Assembly: GCA_028285265.1 (NCBI GenBank)
Contig: JANQPX010000044.1
Span: forward strand, 1 to 59,681
Reading direction: 5' to 3'
DNA: 59,681 nt
Source: Geminicoccaceae bacterium
GTDB taxonomy: Bacteria > Pseudomonadota > Alphaproteobacteria > Geminicoccales > Geminicoccaceae
In this document: positions 52,086 through 59,681 of the stretch, one piece after another
How the letters are laid out: every line of letters begins with the position of its first letter
Numbering within the stretch: position 1 is the stretch's first letter
Position numbers and translations under genes: made by a program
Notes under the pieces: model-generated
Database searches by the model: none
Told to the model about the DNA's origin: nothing
The model's input: the letters and a program-made list of their open reading frames with translations, nothing else

Positions 52086-53396
52086 CTAGACCACCAGTCG
52101 ACGCGTCTCAAGCCAATCAAGAAGGCCATGCCAACGAATGCCCATAGCTACGCCCAGCCGATGGAATTGGTGTAGTGGAAATTGTTTCGGATGTGTCAGC
52201 GGAAATGGCAACATCGTTTCGGATTTGCCGAGAGCGAATTCAGCAAGCGTCCGGCCCATGATCGAACCCATGCCAACGCCGCGACCATTATATCCCATGC
52301 CGGCGATCAACCCTGGTTGAATCATCTGCAAAAAGGGCAGCGAGCTTCTGGTCATCGCCACGCGACCACCCCAGTGAAATTCCCATTTGACGCCGGCGAG
52401 GGCCGGAAAAACATCCACGACTCGCTTTTTGATGCGCTGATAATCGCTAAGCGCAAAGTTGTCGCGCATCGGCCCATGATCGCCAACACATAGGCGGCCG
52501 TTCCGATCATAGCGGAGATAGAGAATCAAGCGGCGCTTGTCGACGAAGGTCACCTCGCCTGGCATGATCGTTTTGCGCAAGTCATCTGACAATGGTTCCG
52601 TCGCCATCAAAAGACTCCGGACAGGCACCACTCGCTCCTTGAGACCGTCAATCAAATCATCAGTATAGGCATTGGTGCAGATCAAAACGGTTGAAGCCGT
52701 CACGCGGCCGTCATCCGTTGTTAGGTGCCAATCTGGCCCCTTCTTCTGAAGGTTGTTCACCTTCGCTTTGGTGAAGACCCGAGCCCCCAGCTTCATAGCT
52801 GCTCGGCAAAGCTCTCGTGTATAAGAGAGAGGTTGAAGCGACCCTGCCGTTGGACAGAAGAGGCCGCCTTCGAACCCATGGGCGCCGGACCGATCACGAA
52901 GACCCTGGCGATCGAGGCATTCGAACTGAACGCCGAAGTCCGCATACTCGTTCGCAAGCCTTTCTTGCGTCTTCAGCTGCCGGCTGGTCACCGCGCCCTG
53001 CACCCAACCATTCTGTACGGGATCACAATCCAACTGGTGACGACGGATGAGATCAAAGACATTGTCAGGGGTTTTGACAATCGCTTCTACAAGACGTTCG
53101 CCCGGTCCAGGGCGATAGAGATCGATGAGGGCCTTGGGACCGAGATTAAGCCCGAGATTGACTTGTCCCCCGCTTCGTCCTGATGCGCCAAATCCAACAT
53201 CAGCAGCCTCCAATACGGCAACTGATGTTCCTCTCTCCGCCAGATGAAGCGCCGCATTGAGCCCTGTAAACCCTCCGCCAATGATAGCGACGTCAGTTTT
53301 GAGTGCCCCTGTCAATGCTTCAGTCTCGGCCGGCGCGACGGCAGTCGCCATCCAAAGCGCATCCCTGGATCCGTCAATGGGGTATCGATCGGCCAT
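52086..53396 (-). CDS. FAD-dependent oxidoreductase, DadA/PuuB type
   Basis: This 436-residue flavoprotein has the dinucleotide-binding motif DVAIIGGGFTGLNAALHLAERG (about 34-55) and the family mark GASGRSGGQV, as in gamma-glutamylputrescine and D-amino-acid oxidases. The C-terminal GMGYNGRGVGMG binds FAD again. GAGGG precedes the ATG at 53396. It is divergent from a tau-type ABC transporter 395 bases away; together they suggest uptake and oxidation of an amine. That is inference. Confidence 0.9.
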   Translation of the reverse strand: MADRYPIDGSRDALWMATAVAPAETEALTGALKTDVAIIGGGFTGLNAALHLAERGTSVAVLEAADVGFGASGRSGGQVNLGLNLGPKALIDLYRPGPGERLVEAIVKTPDNVFDLIRRHQLDCDPVQNGWVQGAVTSRQLKTQERLANEYADFGVQFECLDRQGLRDRSGAHGFEGGLFCPTAGSLQPLSYTRELCRAAMKLGARVFTKAKVNNLQKKGPDWHLTTDDGRVTASTVLICTNAYTDDLIDGLKERVVPVRSLLMATEPLSDDLRKTIMPGEVTFVDKRRLILYLRYDRNGRLCVGDHGPMRDNFALSDYQRIKKRVVDVFPALAGVKWEFHWGGRVAMTRSSLPFLQMIQPGLIAGMGYNGRGVGMGSIMGRTLAEFALGKSETMLPFPLTHPKQFPLHQFHRLGVAMGIRWHGLLDWLETRRLVV

Positions 53397-53791
53397 TACA
53401 CCCTCGCCCACATTTTGTACGCCTTATCAACATTGATCATAGGATGCCCACTGTCGACTTGACCACGCTGAACAAAGGATCGATCTGGCCGCTTATATCG
53501 AGAAACTGGCCTGGAACTTGCTACCTCGTTGCTCGTGGACGATATGGGCGTGGTTACTGAAGCAAGTAGTGTCAATATGACCTCGATGGCCGATTTCCCA
53601 GCTGCCAACGTCCACGAAACCGATCAAATCACGTAATGAGGTATTCACGAACCTGCCTGATCTGGAGATTGACGTTTGACAAAGGTAAAACGTTGAACGA
53701 GCATCGAAAAACTCTGGAATTTGTTGCGTTCAACGTAGTACGCCTTGCCAGTAGAAAAATCGCACGCTGATATCAACTTGGAGCACCTGGA
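53397..53791. other. Divergent promoter region, no gene seen
   Basis: This separates the FAD oxidoreductase from the ABC transporter operon. No clear operator dyad was seen. Confidence 0.4.
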
Positions 53792-54781
53792 ATGATCAAG
53801 AAATACATGGCCTCGGCGGCGGCGGTTGCCGTTTTGGGCCTCTCCGCGACGCCTTCCATGGCGGTCGAAGAGATAACCGTTGCCTACTTCTTAGAGTGGC
53901 CAATGCCGTTTTTGGCCGCGAAGGCTGACGGCACCTATGAAGAGGAACTCGGGGTCAAGATAAACTGGCGCTCCTTCGAGACAGGCACTGCCATGTCGGC
54001 CGCGATGGCAGCTGGGGATGTCCAACTTTCCGTAAGCCAAGGCCTCCCACCCTTCGTGGTCGCCGCCTCTGCGGGTCAAGATATCCAAGTCCTCGACGTC
54101 GCCGTCAGCTACTCCGATAATGATAACTGTGTCGTTCATGCCGATCTCGAGATCGACAAAGACTCCGCAGATGAGCTTTCCGGCAAGAAGGTCGCCGTTC
54201 CGCTTGGCACGGCAGCGCATTACGGCTTTCTTCGCCAGATGGCGCATTTCGAGATCGACCTCGCCAGTTTGGACGTCGTGAACATGCCACCTCCTGAAGG
54301 CGCTGCCGCGCTCGCTCAAAAGTCGGTCGACTTTGCCTGTGGCTATGGCGGTGGCCTCTCCCGCATGAAGGAGCATGGCAACGTCCTCCTCACGGGGGCG
54401 GAGAAGGAAGAGCTTGGTATTTTGGTGTTCGATGTGACGTCAGCACCTGCTGACTTTGTCGCGGAGAATCCCGAGCTGGTCTCGCAATTCCTTGCCGTGA
54501 CCGCCGCCGCCAATGCCAAATGGAATGAGAGCCAGGACGCAGAAATGCTGGCGGTCCTTGCCAATGAATCAGGCATGGATGTCGAGGCTGCTCAATCCGC
54601 GATCGGGACGATGGCATTCCCGGGCGTCGACGAGCAGCTTTCTGAGAAATGGTTTGGCGGAAACGTTCAAACCTTCATGAAAGGCGTCGCTGACGTGTTC
54701 GTCGAAGCTGGTTCGATCGATAGCGCACTCGACACGTACGAAAACGCTGTAAACTCTGGGCCACTTGCGGCCGCAAAGTAA
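53792..54781 (+). CDS. NitT/TauT-type ABC transporter binding protein
   Basis: This 329-residue periplasmic binding protein has a signal peptide (1-24, cleavage after SMA), then EEITVAYFLEWPMPFLAAKADGTYEEELGVKINW. The RSFETGTAMSAAMAAGDVQLSVSQGLPPFVVAAS segment resembles taurine-like binding proteins. Two Cys, one in DNDNCVVHADL and one in DFACGYGGG, may pair. The hairpin after its stop would favour expression of this gene over the rest. Confidence 0.88.
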   Translation: MIKKYMASAAAVAVLGLSATPSMAVEEITVAYFLEWPMPFLAAKADGTYEEELGVKINWRSFETGTAMSAAMAAGDVQLSVSQGLPPFVVAASAGQDIQVLDVAVSYSDNDNCVVHADLEIDKDSADELSGKKVAVPLGTAAHYGFLRQMAHFEIDLASLDVVNMPPPEGAAALAQKSVDFACGYGGGLSRMKEHGNVLLTGAEKEELGILVFDVTSAPADFVAENPELVSQFLAVTAAANAKWNESQDAEMLAVLANESGMDVEAAQSAIGTMAFPGVDEQLSEKWFGGNVQTFMKGVADVFVEAGSIDSALDTYENAVNSGPLAAAK

Positions 54782-54787
54782 GATCGG

Positions 54788-54824
54788 AATGGCCCCGGGT
54801 TCGCGCCCGGGGCCATTGTTTTTG
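54788..54824 (+). terminator. Attenuator-like hairpin between binding-protein and ATPase genes
   Basis: AATGGCCCCGGG and CCCGGGGCCATT form a perfect 12-bp stem around TTCGCG, followed by G and five or six T. It begins 6 bases after the binding-protein stop, within the operon. Partial termination or 3'-end protection would give excess binding protein over ATPase and permease. Confidence 0.85.
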
Positions 54825-54838
54825 TAAAGGCGATGTCG

Positions 54839-55645
54839 ATGTCCGGACTTTTAGTCGACGATGTTTCCATGCGGTTCGATTTACCGAACGGCGATGCCGT
54901 ACAAGCACTGAAGAACATTCAGCTTGATATCAAAGAAGGTGAGCTGATGTCCGTGCTTGGCCCGTCGGGCTGCGGCAAGACAACGCTCCTGAATATTGTC
55001 GCCGGCTTTCTCGCGCCAACCGAGGGCGTGGTGAAGCTAGGTGGCGATGTCGTGAATGGCCCTGGTCCCGAACGTGGCATGGTCTTTCAGCAGGGTGCTT
55101 TGTTCGAGTGGATGGATGTCCGAGAGAACATCGGCTTTGGCCCGTCGATGAAAGGTACCGACAAGAGCACCATCAAAACGCGCGTTGATGAATTGCTCGG
55201 CATTGTCGGTCTCCAGGATTTCGGCGAGAAGATGATCTACGAGCTCTCCGGGGGCATGCAGCAGCGCGTGGCCCTTGCCAGATGCCTCGCGAATGATCCG
55301 GACGTCATTTTAATGGACGAACCATTGGGCGCACTCGATGCGCTTACGCGCGAGAAAATGCAGTCTCTCGTGCTGGAAATCTGGAAAGAGACCGGAAAGA
55401 CAATCATTTTAATTACACACTCGGTCGAGGAGGCCTTGCTCTTGGGCGAACGACTTCTGGTGATGGCACCAAGACCCGGCCGCATTCACAAAGAATACCG
55501 TCTACCCTTCGCGGAACTCGGCGTTGGTGCCGACCTCCGTGAGGTCAAAAAACATGGCGATTTCAATTCCACGCGCGAAGAGATCCTCTCTATGATTTGG
55601 GATATGGAAGAGGAGATCATGGGCAGAGCGGACACCGCGGTATGA
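54839..55645 (+). CDS. NitT/TauT-type ABC transporter ATPase
   Basis: This 268-residue ATPase has Walker A GPSGCGKT, Q-loop FQQGALFEW, signature LSGGMQQR, Walker B VILMDEP, D-loop GALDAL and H-loop THSVEEAL. AAAGG 8 bases before the ATG at 54839 makes it a better start than 54833. Its stop overlaps the permease ATG by 4 bases (ATGA). Confidence 0.93.
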   Translation: MSGLLVDDVSMRFDLPNGDAVQALKNIQLDIKEGELMSVLGPSGCGKTTLLNIVAGFLAPTEGVVKLGGDVVNGPGPERGMVFQQGALFEWMDVRENIGFGPSMKGTDKSTIKTRVDELLGIVGLQDFGEKMIYELSGGMQQRVALARCLANDPDVILMDEPLGALDALTREKMQSLVLEIWKETGKTIILITHSVEEALLLGERLLVMAPRPGRIHKEYRLPFAELGVGADLREVKKHGDFNSTREEILSMIWDMEEEIMGRADTAV

Positions 55646-56907
55646 TCATTCTCCTCATCTACGTCGCCATCTTCGTCATCTCCTTCTTGGTGGTGAAGAT
55701 GATCACCAGTCGCCTCACCCAGGCGCATGATTTCGCCTCGCTGAAGACCGTGACGTTCGGTGACGAAAGCGCTGTGACCGCCGATCGCACGGCCTCCGTG
55801 ATATCGGTCATAGCGATCTTTTTGATCTGGGGTGCCTTTACGGGATCGAAATGGGCGCCCATACACGCACCCGGACCCTTCGTCGGTGACGCAACCTTCA
55901 CCTACACTGCCGAAGCCCCTGACGGATCCCAGGATGACGGCACTGTCAGCGTCACGGTCTTCCCCGTGAATGCTGAGGCCAGTGAGCCAGAGGTGGAACC
56001 GGGTGATGGTTTTGCCAAAAATGATGCCGCCAAGGTCGGAGCCTGGCGCTCGACGCTCATTCGGGTCGATAAAAACGACGAGATCGACAAGGGCGCCGGT
56101 GCCAAGGTCGTGGCCATCAATGGACAACCCATTGCCCCCGGCGAAACAGTCGACGTTGACTCTGGAGAGGTCACGCTCAGCGCCAAAGGCACGCCGAACT
56201 ACAAGCCCTATCAAGGCTGGCAGATGGAACCGATCTGGCTGCCACCGCCTGAGAAAGTCATAAGCCGCCTGGGTGAAATCGTCAGCAAAGGCTATCAGAA
56301 CTTCACATTGGCCGAACATGTAGGCTGGTCGCTCTTTCGTGTCGTCGCCGGATTTATCTTGGGTGCCCTGGTGGGCATACCGCTGGGCTACGCGATGGGC
56401 TTGTCGGATTGGTTTCGTGGTTGGTTTGATCCGATCGTTGAATTCATGCGACCGGTGCCACCTCTGGCTCTGATTCCGCTTGTCATAATCTGGGCCGGGA
56501 TCGGCGAGGTCGGCAAGGTCATTCTTTTGTTCCTAGCCGCTCTCTGGATCATGACCATCGCCGCCCGGGCCGGCGTTTCCGGTGTGCGTATTTCCAAGAT
56601 CCATGCCGCCTATTCGCTCGGCGCCTCAAAATGGCAGATTCTCCGCCATGTGATTGTGCCGAATTCGTTGCCGGAGATCTTTACCGGTGCACGCGTCGCG
56701 ATGGGGGTTTGTTGGGGAACGGTGGTTGCTGCTGAACTGGTGGCCGCCGAGAAGGGTGCAGGCATGATGATCATGGTTGCCTCTCGCTTCCAGCTCACCG
56801 ACATTGTGATCATGGGTATCATCCTCATCGGCGTCATCGGCTATGCCATCGATATCTTGATGCGCAGGGCCGAAAATTGGCTGATCCCTTGGAAGGGCCG
56901 TGGCTGA
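55642..56907 (+). CDS. NitT/TauT-type ABC permease with large extracytoplasmic insert
   Basis: This 421-residue permease has the EAA loop (GVRISKIHAAYSLGASKWQILRHVIVPNSLPEIFTGAR, about 310-345) and six C-terminal spans from about residue 210. Unusually, two early spans (about 1-20 and 50-70) flank or precede a stretch of about 130 mostly polar residues. That stretch includes APDGSQDDGTVSVTVFP and the GETVDVDSGEVTLSAKG strands, and looks like a beta-rich periplasmic domain. Typical TauC is about 260-280 residues. The start at 55642 overlaps the ATPase stop. Confidence 0.9.
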   Translation: MIILLIYVAIFVISFLVVKMITSRLTQAHDFASLKTVTFGDESAVTADRTASVISVIAIFLIWGAFTGSKWAPIHAPGPFVGDATFTYTAEAPDGSQDDGTVSVTVFPVNAEASEPEVEPGDGFAKNDAAKVGAWRSTLIRVDKNDEIDKGAGAKVVAINGQPIAPGETVDVDSGEVTLSAKGTPNYKPYQGWQMEPIWLPPPEKVISRLGEIVSKGYQNFTLAEHVGWSLFRVVAGFILGALVGIPLGYAMGLSDWFRGWFDPIVEFMRPVPPLALIPLVIIWAGIGEVGKVILLFLAALWIMTIAARAGVSGVRISKIHAAYSLGASKWQILRHVIVPNSLPEIFTGARVAMGVCWGTVVAAELVAAEKGAGMMIMVASRFQLTDIVIMGIILIGVIGYAIDILMRRAENWLIPWKGRG

Positions 56908-57331
56908 TGTGGCCGGTGACGACGTGCTTTGCGGGTGAACCCGATCGCGTCTTCGCTCGACGGAAGACGGAAGACCCAACTTGACGATCGTCGCATCTCG
57001 CTAAATGCGTGAGGCGGACAGCGTTCATTCGATCCTTGAAGCCGGTGAGCCGGCAACGAAGTACCTGCCCTAGCCTTTTGTGTGAGCGCTTCATGAGTAG
57101 CGTCTGGCCAAGGCTACATTCTCGGTACCGAGCTCGGCTCATCAAAATGCTTTTCGTTCGTCTTGCACGGCACAATCGGCATTCGGAGGAATTAGATCTG
57201 ATCAGGGCAAGACATTGAGCGGCGAGATTGAAGCCACGAAGCCGAGTTCATGACAATGCCTCCCTACCGCAATAAAACGGATCGCTGAACTGTCGTCGCT
57301 AGACCCTAGAAGACGCTGTTAGGGTGCGATC
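56908..57331. other. Intergenic stretch, no gene seen
   Basis: Minus-strand frames across 56834-57175 lack start signals and motifs. No intrinsic terminator for the ABC operon was recognised. Confidence 0.4.
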
Positions 57332-57769
57332 ATGACCTATGAACTCATAAGCCCTTCTTGCCCTGCCGAGTGGGCCGTCTATCACGACATTCGGCGAGTC
57401 GTCTTATTTGAGAACCGCGGACGCGTCGGCGTTTATGATCCTCAACATCCGGATGAGTTCAAACCAAACCACTTCCCGAAACTGCTTCTCTTCGACAAAA
57501 TATCTGTTGGGGTTGTTCGAATTGATATTGATGACGAGATAGCCAGATTTCGACGCGTAGCCATTGCAGGTGACCAGCAAAGACGTGGGCACGGACGAAA
57601 ACTTCTCTCCCTCGCAGAGGCATTTTCCATCAAACACCACGCAAGGAGAGTAGAGGCGTCAGTGGCCGCTGACGCCATCGAATTCTATCGCCGTTGTGGG
57701 TATCAAGCCCTGAGGGTACTGGATGCGGTTGGGTCGGTCAGAATGACTAAGGATCTTGCTAACGGTTGA
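57332..57769 (+). CDS. GNAT-family N-acetyltransferase
   Basis: This 145-residue acetyltransferase has the acetyl-CoA loop DQQRRGHGRKLL (Q-x-x-G-x-G) and a C-terminal FYRRCGYQALR strand. Normal length for a single domain. The acceptor is unknown. It stands alone between intergenic stretches. Confidence 0.9.
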   Translation: MTYELISPSCPAEWAVYHDIRRVVLFENRGRVGVYDPQHPDEFKPNHFPKLLLFDKISVGVVRIDIDDEIARFRRVAIAGDQQRRGHGRKLLSLAEAFSIKHHARRVEASVAADAIEFYRRCGYQALRVLDAVGSVRMTKDLANG

Positions 57770-58005
57770 GTGGAGGCTTTCGACAAGAAACGGCCTGAAA
57801 GCCGAGGCGCCGAGCTAAGTGGCACGCTCATGCACAGATGGCACAATCATGTCATCGGGTTTGTGGAAGAGATATCTCGAAAAGCAAGCCTTTGCCCGCA
57901 CGCGCCAACGAACAGCCACGACCCTGCCCCGTTCTTAGGAAGGTACTGGCCACTCAAACGAGCTAAGATCGAAGGGCAGCAGAATGCGCCTCATGCGAAA
58001 TGCCA

Positions 58006-58965
58006 TCAGAGCTTCCAACTGACTCCCGTGGCCTCTTCAGAAACGTCCCATAATTTTTGTATCACAGCCTTATCGTAAGCGTGGGGTTCAAGTGTTCCTT
58101 TACCGACCGGCCCGATGAATTCCATGCATCCCGTTGGGCCGTAGAGAGCACGCTCTTCTAGACCGTCTTCTGTCGCGCACATAACTTCGGGATAGGCGCC
58201 CTTTTCAGCGGATTGAACCATAGGCGACTTGGTCATGAGCCACCAAGCGATCCGCGTCATCACGCCGCCACTGGTGCTGATCAAAGACGTCGCGGAAGAG
58301 CCGGGATGGCAGACAAAGACCTCGACATTCTTGTTCGTGGCTTTGATACGGTCTTGAAGTTCGTAGGCAAACATCATCTGCGCCAGCTTGCTTTGGCTAT
58401 AAGCGGAATTGGCGCTGTAGTTCTTATGCCAGTTGATGTCGTCGAACTGGATGGCCCTAATTCCCAGTTTGTAGCCAAGGCTGGCGACGACTACGATCCG
58501 ACCTTTCGATGCTTCAATGCGGTCGAAGAGCATCCTACCAAGGACGAAGTGACCGTAGTGGTTGGTGCCGAGCTGGCTCTCGAACCCGTCTACGGTCATG
58601 TTTTGCGTCGGCGCCTGGGCGATCGCCGCATTACAGATCAGGGCGTCGATTTGGGGAACGGTCTCAAGGACCACTTTCGCCGCGCCGCGCACGCTCGCAA
58701 GCTCTGCGAGATCCATGCGGATAAAGCTCACATCGGCACCTGCACCGAATTCCTCTTGCAATGCCTTGATAGCGGCGGTCGATCTATCGACGCTTCGGTT
58801 CAACATGACCACCTTGGCGCCCCTGGACAGAAGGATACGGACGGTCTGGAACCCTGTGCCGGCATTAGCACCGGTGACCACGAAAGTCTTGCCAGACTGT
58901 GAAGCGAGCCGCTCTGGCGTCCAACCTTTGGGTCCAAATTGCGTATCGTTCATGGAGTTGCTCAT
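58006..58965 (-). CDS. SDR-family oxidoreductase (retinol dehydrogenase-like)
   Basis: This 319-residue Rossmann-fold protein has TGANAGTG, a D-x-A-x-L-A-S-V strand turn (MDLAELASV), CNAA and the active Y-S-Q-S-K with the Ser in VVASLGYKL. It matches the retinol-dehydrogenase/oxidoreductase group of SDRs. The frame extends to a GTG at 59019; the ATGs at 58965 and 58953 fit the family start better. It is divergent from an AraC-type regulator that probably controls it. Confidence 0.88.
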   Translation of the reverse strand: MSNSMNDTQFGPKGWTPERLASQSGKTFVVTGANAGTGFQTVRILLSRGAKVVMLNRSVDRSTAAIKALQEEFGAGADVSFIRMDLAELASVRGAAKVVLETVPQIDALICNAAIAQAPTQNMTVDGFESQLGTNHYGHFVLGRMLFDRIEASKGRIVVVASLGYKLGIRAIQFDDINWHKNYSANSAYSQSKLAQMMFAYELQDRIKATNKNVEVFVCHPGSSATSLISTSGGVMTRIAWWLMTKSPMVQSAEKGAYPEVMCATEDGLEERALYGPTGCMEFIGPVGKGTLEPHAYDKAVIQKLWDVSEEATGVSWKL

Positions 58966-59123
58966 TTCAGTGGCGGTCGATGGGCCGGAAGGCTTGGGTT
59001 GGCCTTGCTGCGAGAACACATAAATCTCAACCAGGCTTCGAAACAGCCGAGATTGTCGCGAATACTTGCCTGATTGTATCAGTATGGTTGTATCGGCCGA
59101 TCAGGAGGGATTAGGTTCGGCGT

Positions 59124-59642
59124 ATGAGCAAACAACAGATCAAGCGTCTCATCGCAGACCAAATTCGAGAAGACGGTCTCTTCGAGACAGGCGTGAATGG
59201 AGTGAAACTGTTTCGTGCCAGCCGGCCGGTTCCCTGCGCGCCGGCGGTCTATGAGCCCAGCGTCATCGCCATTGTGAGCGGGACCAAGGAGGCTGTGTTG
59301 CATGGTGAACGATTTGTCTACGATAACAGTCAATATCTATGCTGCCCCATGTCCATGCCGGTTCAGGCAGGGACGCCTACCGCGTCAAAGGACGATCCGC
59401 TTTGTGGTGTTTATGTTTCCCTTGATCAGCGCGTGATGACCGAACTGACCATGGAGATGCAGAATGCCGGGGTCAGCATACCAATGGCGAAAGGGACATC
59501 GCCCGCCAACGGGATCAAGTTTGCTCAATGGGACGAAGCGTTTTCGGATGCTCTGTTGAGGCTGCTGCAACTGGGAAACAGTCTAGCCCGCTTTTCTCAC
59601 AGGGTGGTTAGATCAAGTTTCATTTGTGCCTGGTTTTGGTAG
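59124..59642 (+). CDS. AraC-type regulator, N-terminal part, disrupted at window end
   Basis: The first 153 residues are a normal AraC N-terminal cupin domain (SVIAIVSGTKEAVLHGERFVYDNSQYL, LCGVYVSLD). They end in the family segment ALLRLLQLGNSLA. Family members continue with a short linker and the double helix-turn-helix. Here the frame changes character after about 59583 (RFSHRVVRSSF) and stops at 59642. The DNA-binding part is absent from the window. Either an element inserted near 59585 or the contig end has cut the gene. Confidence 0.75.
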   Translation: MSKQQIKRLIADQIREDGLFETGVNGVKLFRASRPVPCAPAVYEPSVIAIVSGTKEAVLHGERFVYDNSQYLCCPMSMPVQAGTPTASKDDPLCGVYVSLDQRVMTELTMEMQNAGVSIPMAKGTSPANGIKFAQWDEAFSDALLRLLQLGNSLARFSHRVVRSSFICAWFW

Positions 59643-59681
59643 CGACGGCGCGAGCGAGGATCTTGGTCTGATGGTTTTGCT

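Noticed and set aside
55486..56319. 277-codon minus-strand ORF opposite the ABC permease
   Set aside because: Antisense shadow of the permease; His/Asp/Gly-biased and without start signal.

Overview
The window reads as an alphaproteobacterial chromosome segment or chromid. Gene density is moderate, start sites mostly carry AGGAG-type ribosome binding sites, and the gene families are typical of heterotrophic Alphaproteobacteria: TctABC, TAXI binding proteins, IclR, GlxA, tau-type ABC transport, SRAP and Csp proteins. The order cannot be fixed from sequence alone. No rRNA, tRNA, CRISPR array, complete insertion sequence or prophage was found.

Layout. 0-4.5 kb: a LysM/Calx-beta envelope protein, a lipid-anchored PQQ dehydrogenase and a secreted protein of unknown function. 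4.8-13.4 kb: a catabolic cluster. A minus-strand operon, tctC-tctB-tctA, a Tm-1-like protein and an OYE/Fe-S flavoprotein (the last three joined by ATGA overlaps), lies divergent from an IclR regulator and a class III aminotransferase. A clean inverted repeat sits in the shared promoter. 13.6-18.7 kb: a cold-adaptation group of two Csp proteins, an RhlE-type helicase and a fatty acid desaturase, with a DUF2958-like gene. 18.7-22.8 kb: a racemase/isopropylmalate-dehydrogenase-like pair, then a TAXI binding protein with a second Calx-beta protein. 23-31.8 kb: a catalytically altered nitrilase homologue, an aggregation-factor-like protein, a RidA homologue, a MerR-ATPase fusion, and an HxlR/hydrolase pair with two matching operators. 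32-33.3 kb: a coupled DUF4326-DUF5131 module. 33.7-47.7 kb: small exported proteins, acetyltransferase, VOC/DoxX/LysR, SDR, DMT exporter, an intact nitrilase, a PTP-like protein, GlxA, SagB-like oxidoreductase, XRE/MFS and SRAP. 48.7-52 kb: plasmid-like genes (TraK-like, Prim-Pol, SSB). 52-57 kb: an FAD oxidoreductase divergent from a tau-type ABC transporter. 57-59.7 kb: acetyltransferase, SDR and an AraC gene that loses its family sequence near the window edge.

The most interesting signals not covered by routine annotation are these. (1) An approximately 77-residue module occurs three times in two exported Calx-beta proteins 19 kb apart. (2) Three intergenic loci combine a CU-rich anti-Shine-Dalgarno-like stretch with an intrinsic terminator, and look like members of a small-RNA class; the one at 26.2 kb has three consecutive hairpins. 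(3) A MerR regulator is fused to a P-loop ATPase domain and has a 19-bp-spacer promoter. (4) The DUF4326-DUF5131 pair has abutting stop and start codons. (5) Several enzyme-fold proteins lack catalytic residues (nitrilase, SDR, RidA). All functions are inferred from visible motifs and family knowledge; no database search was run.
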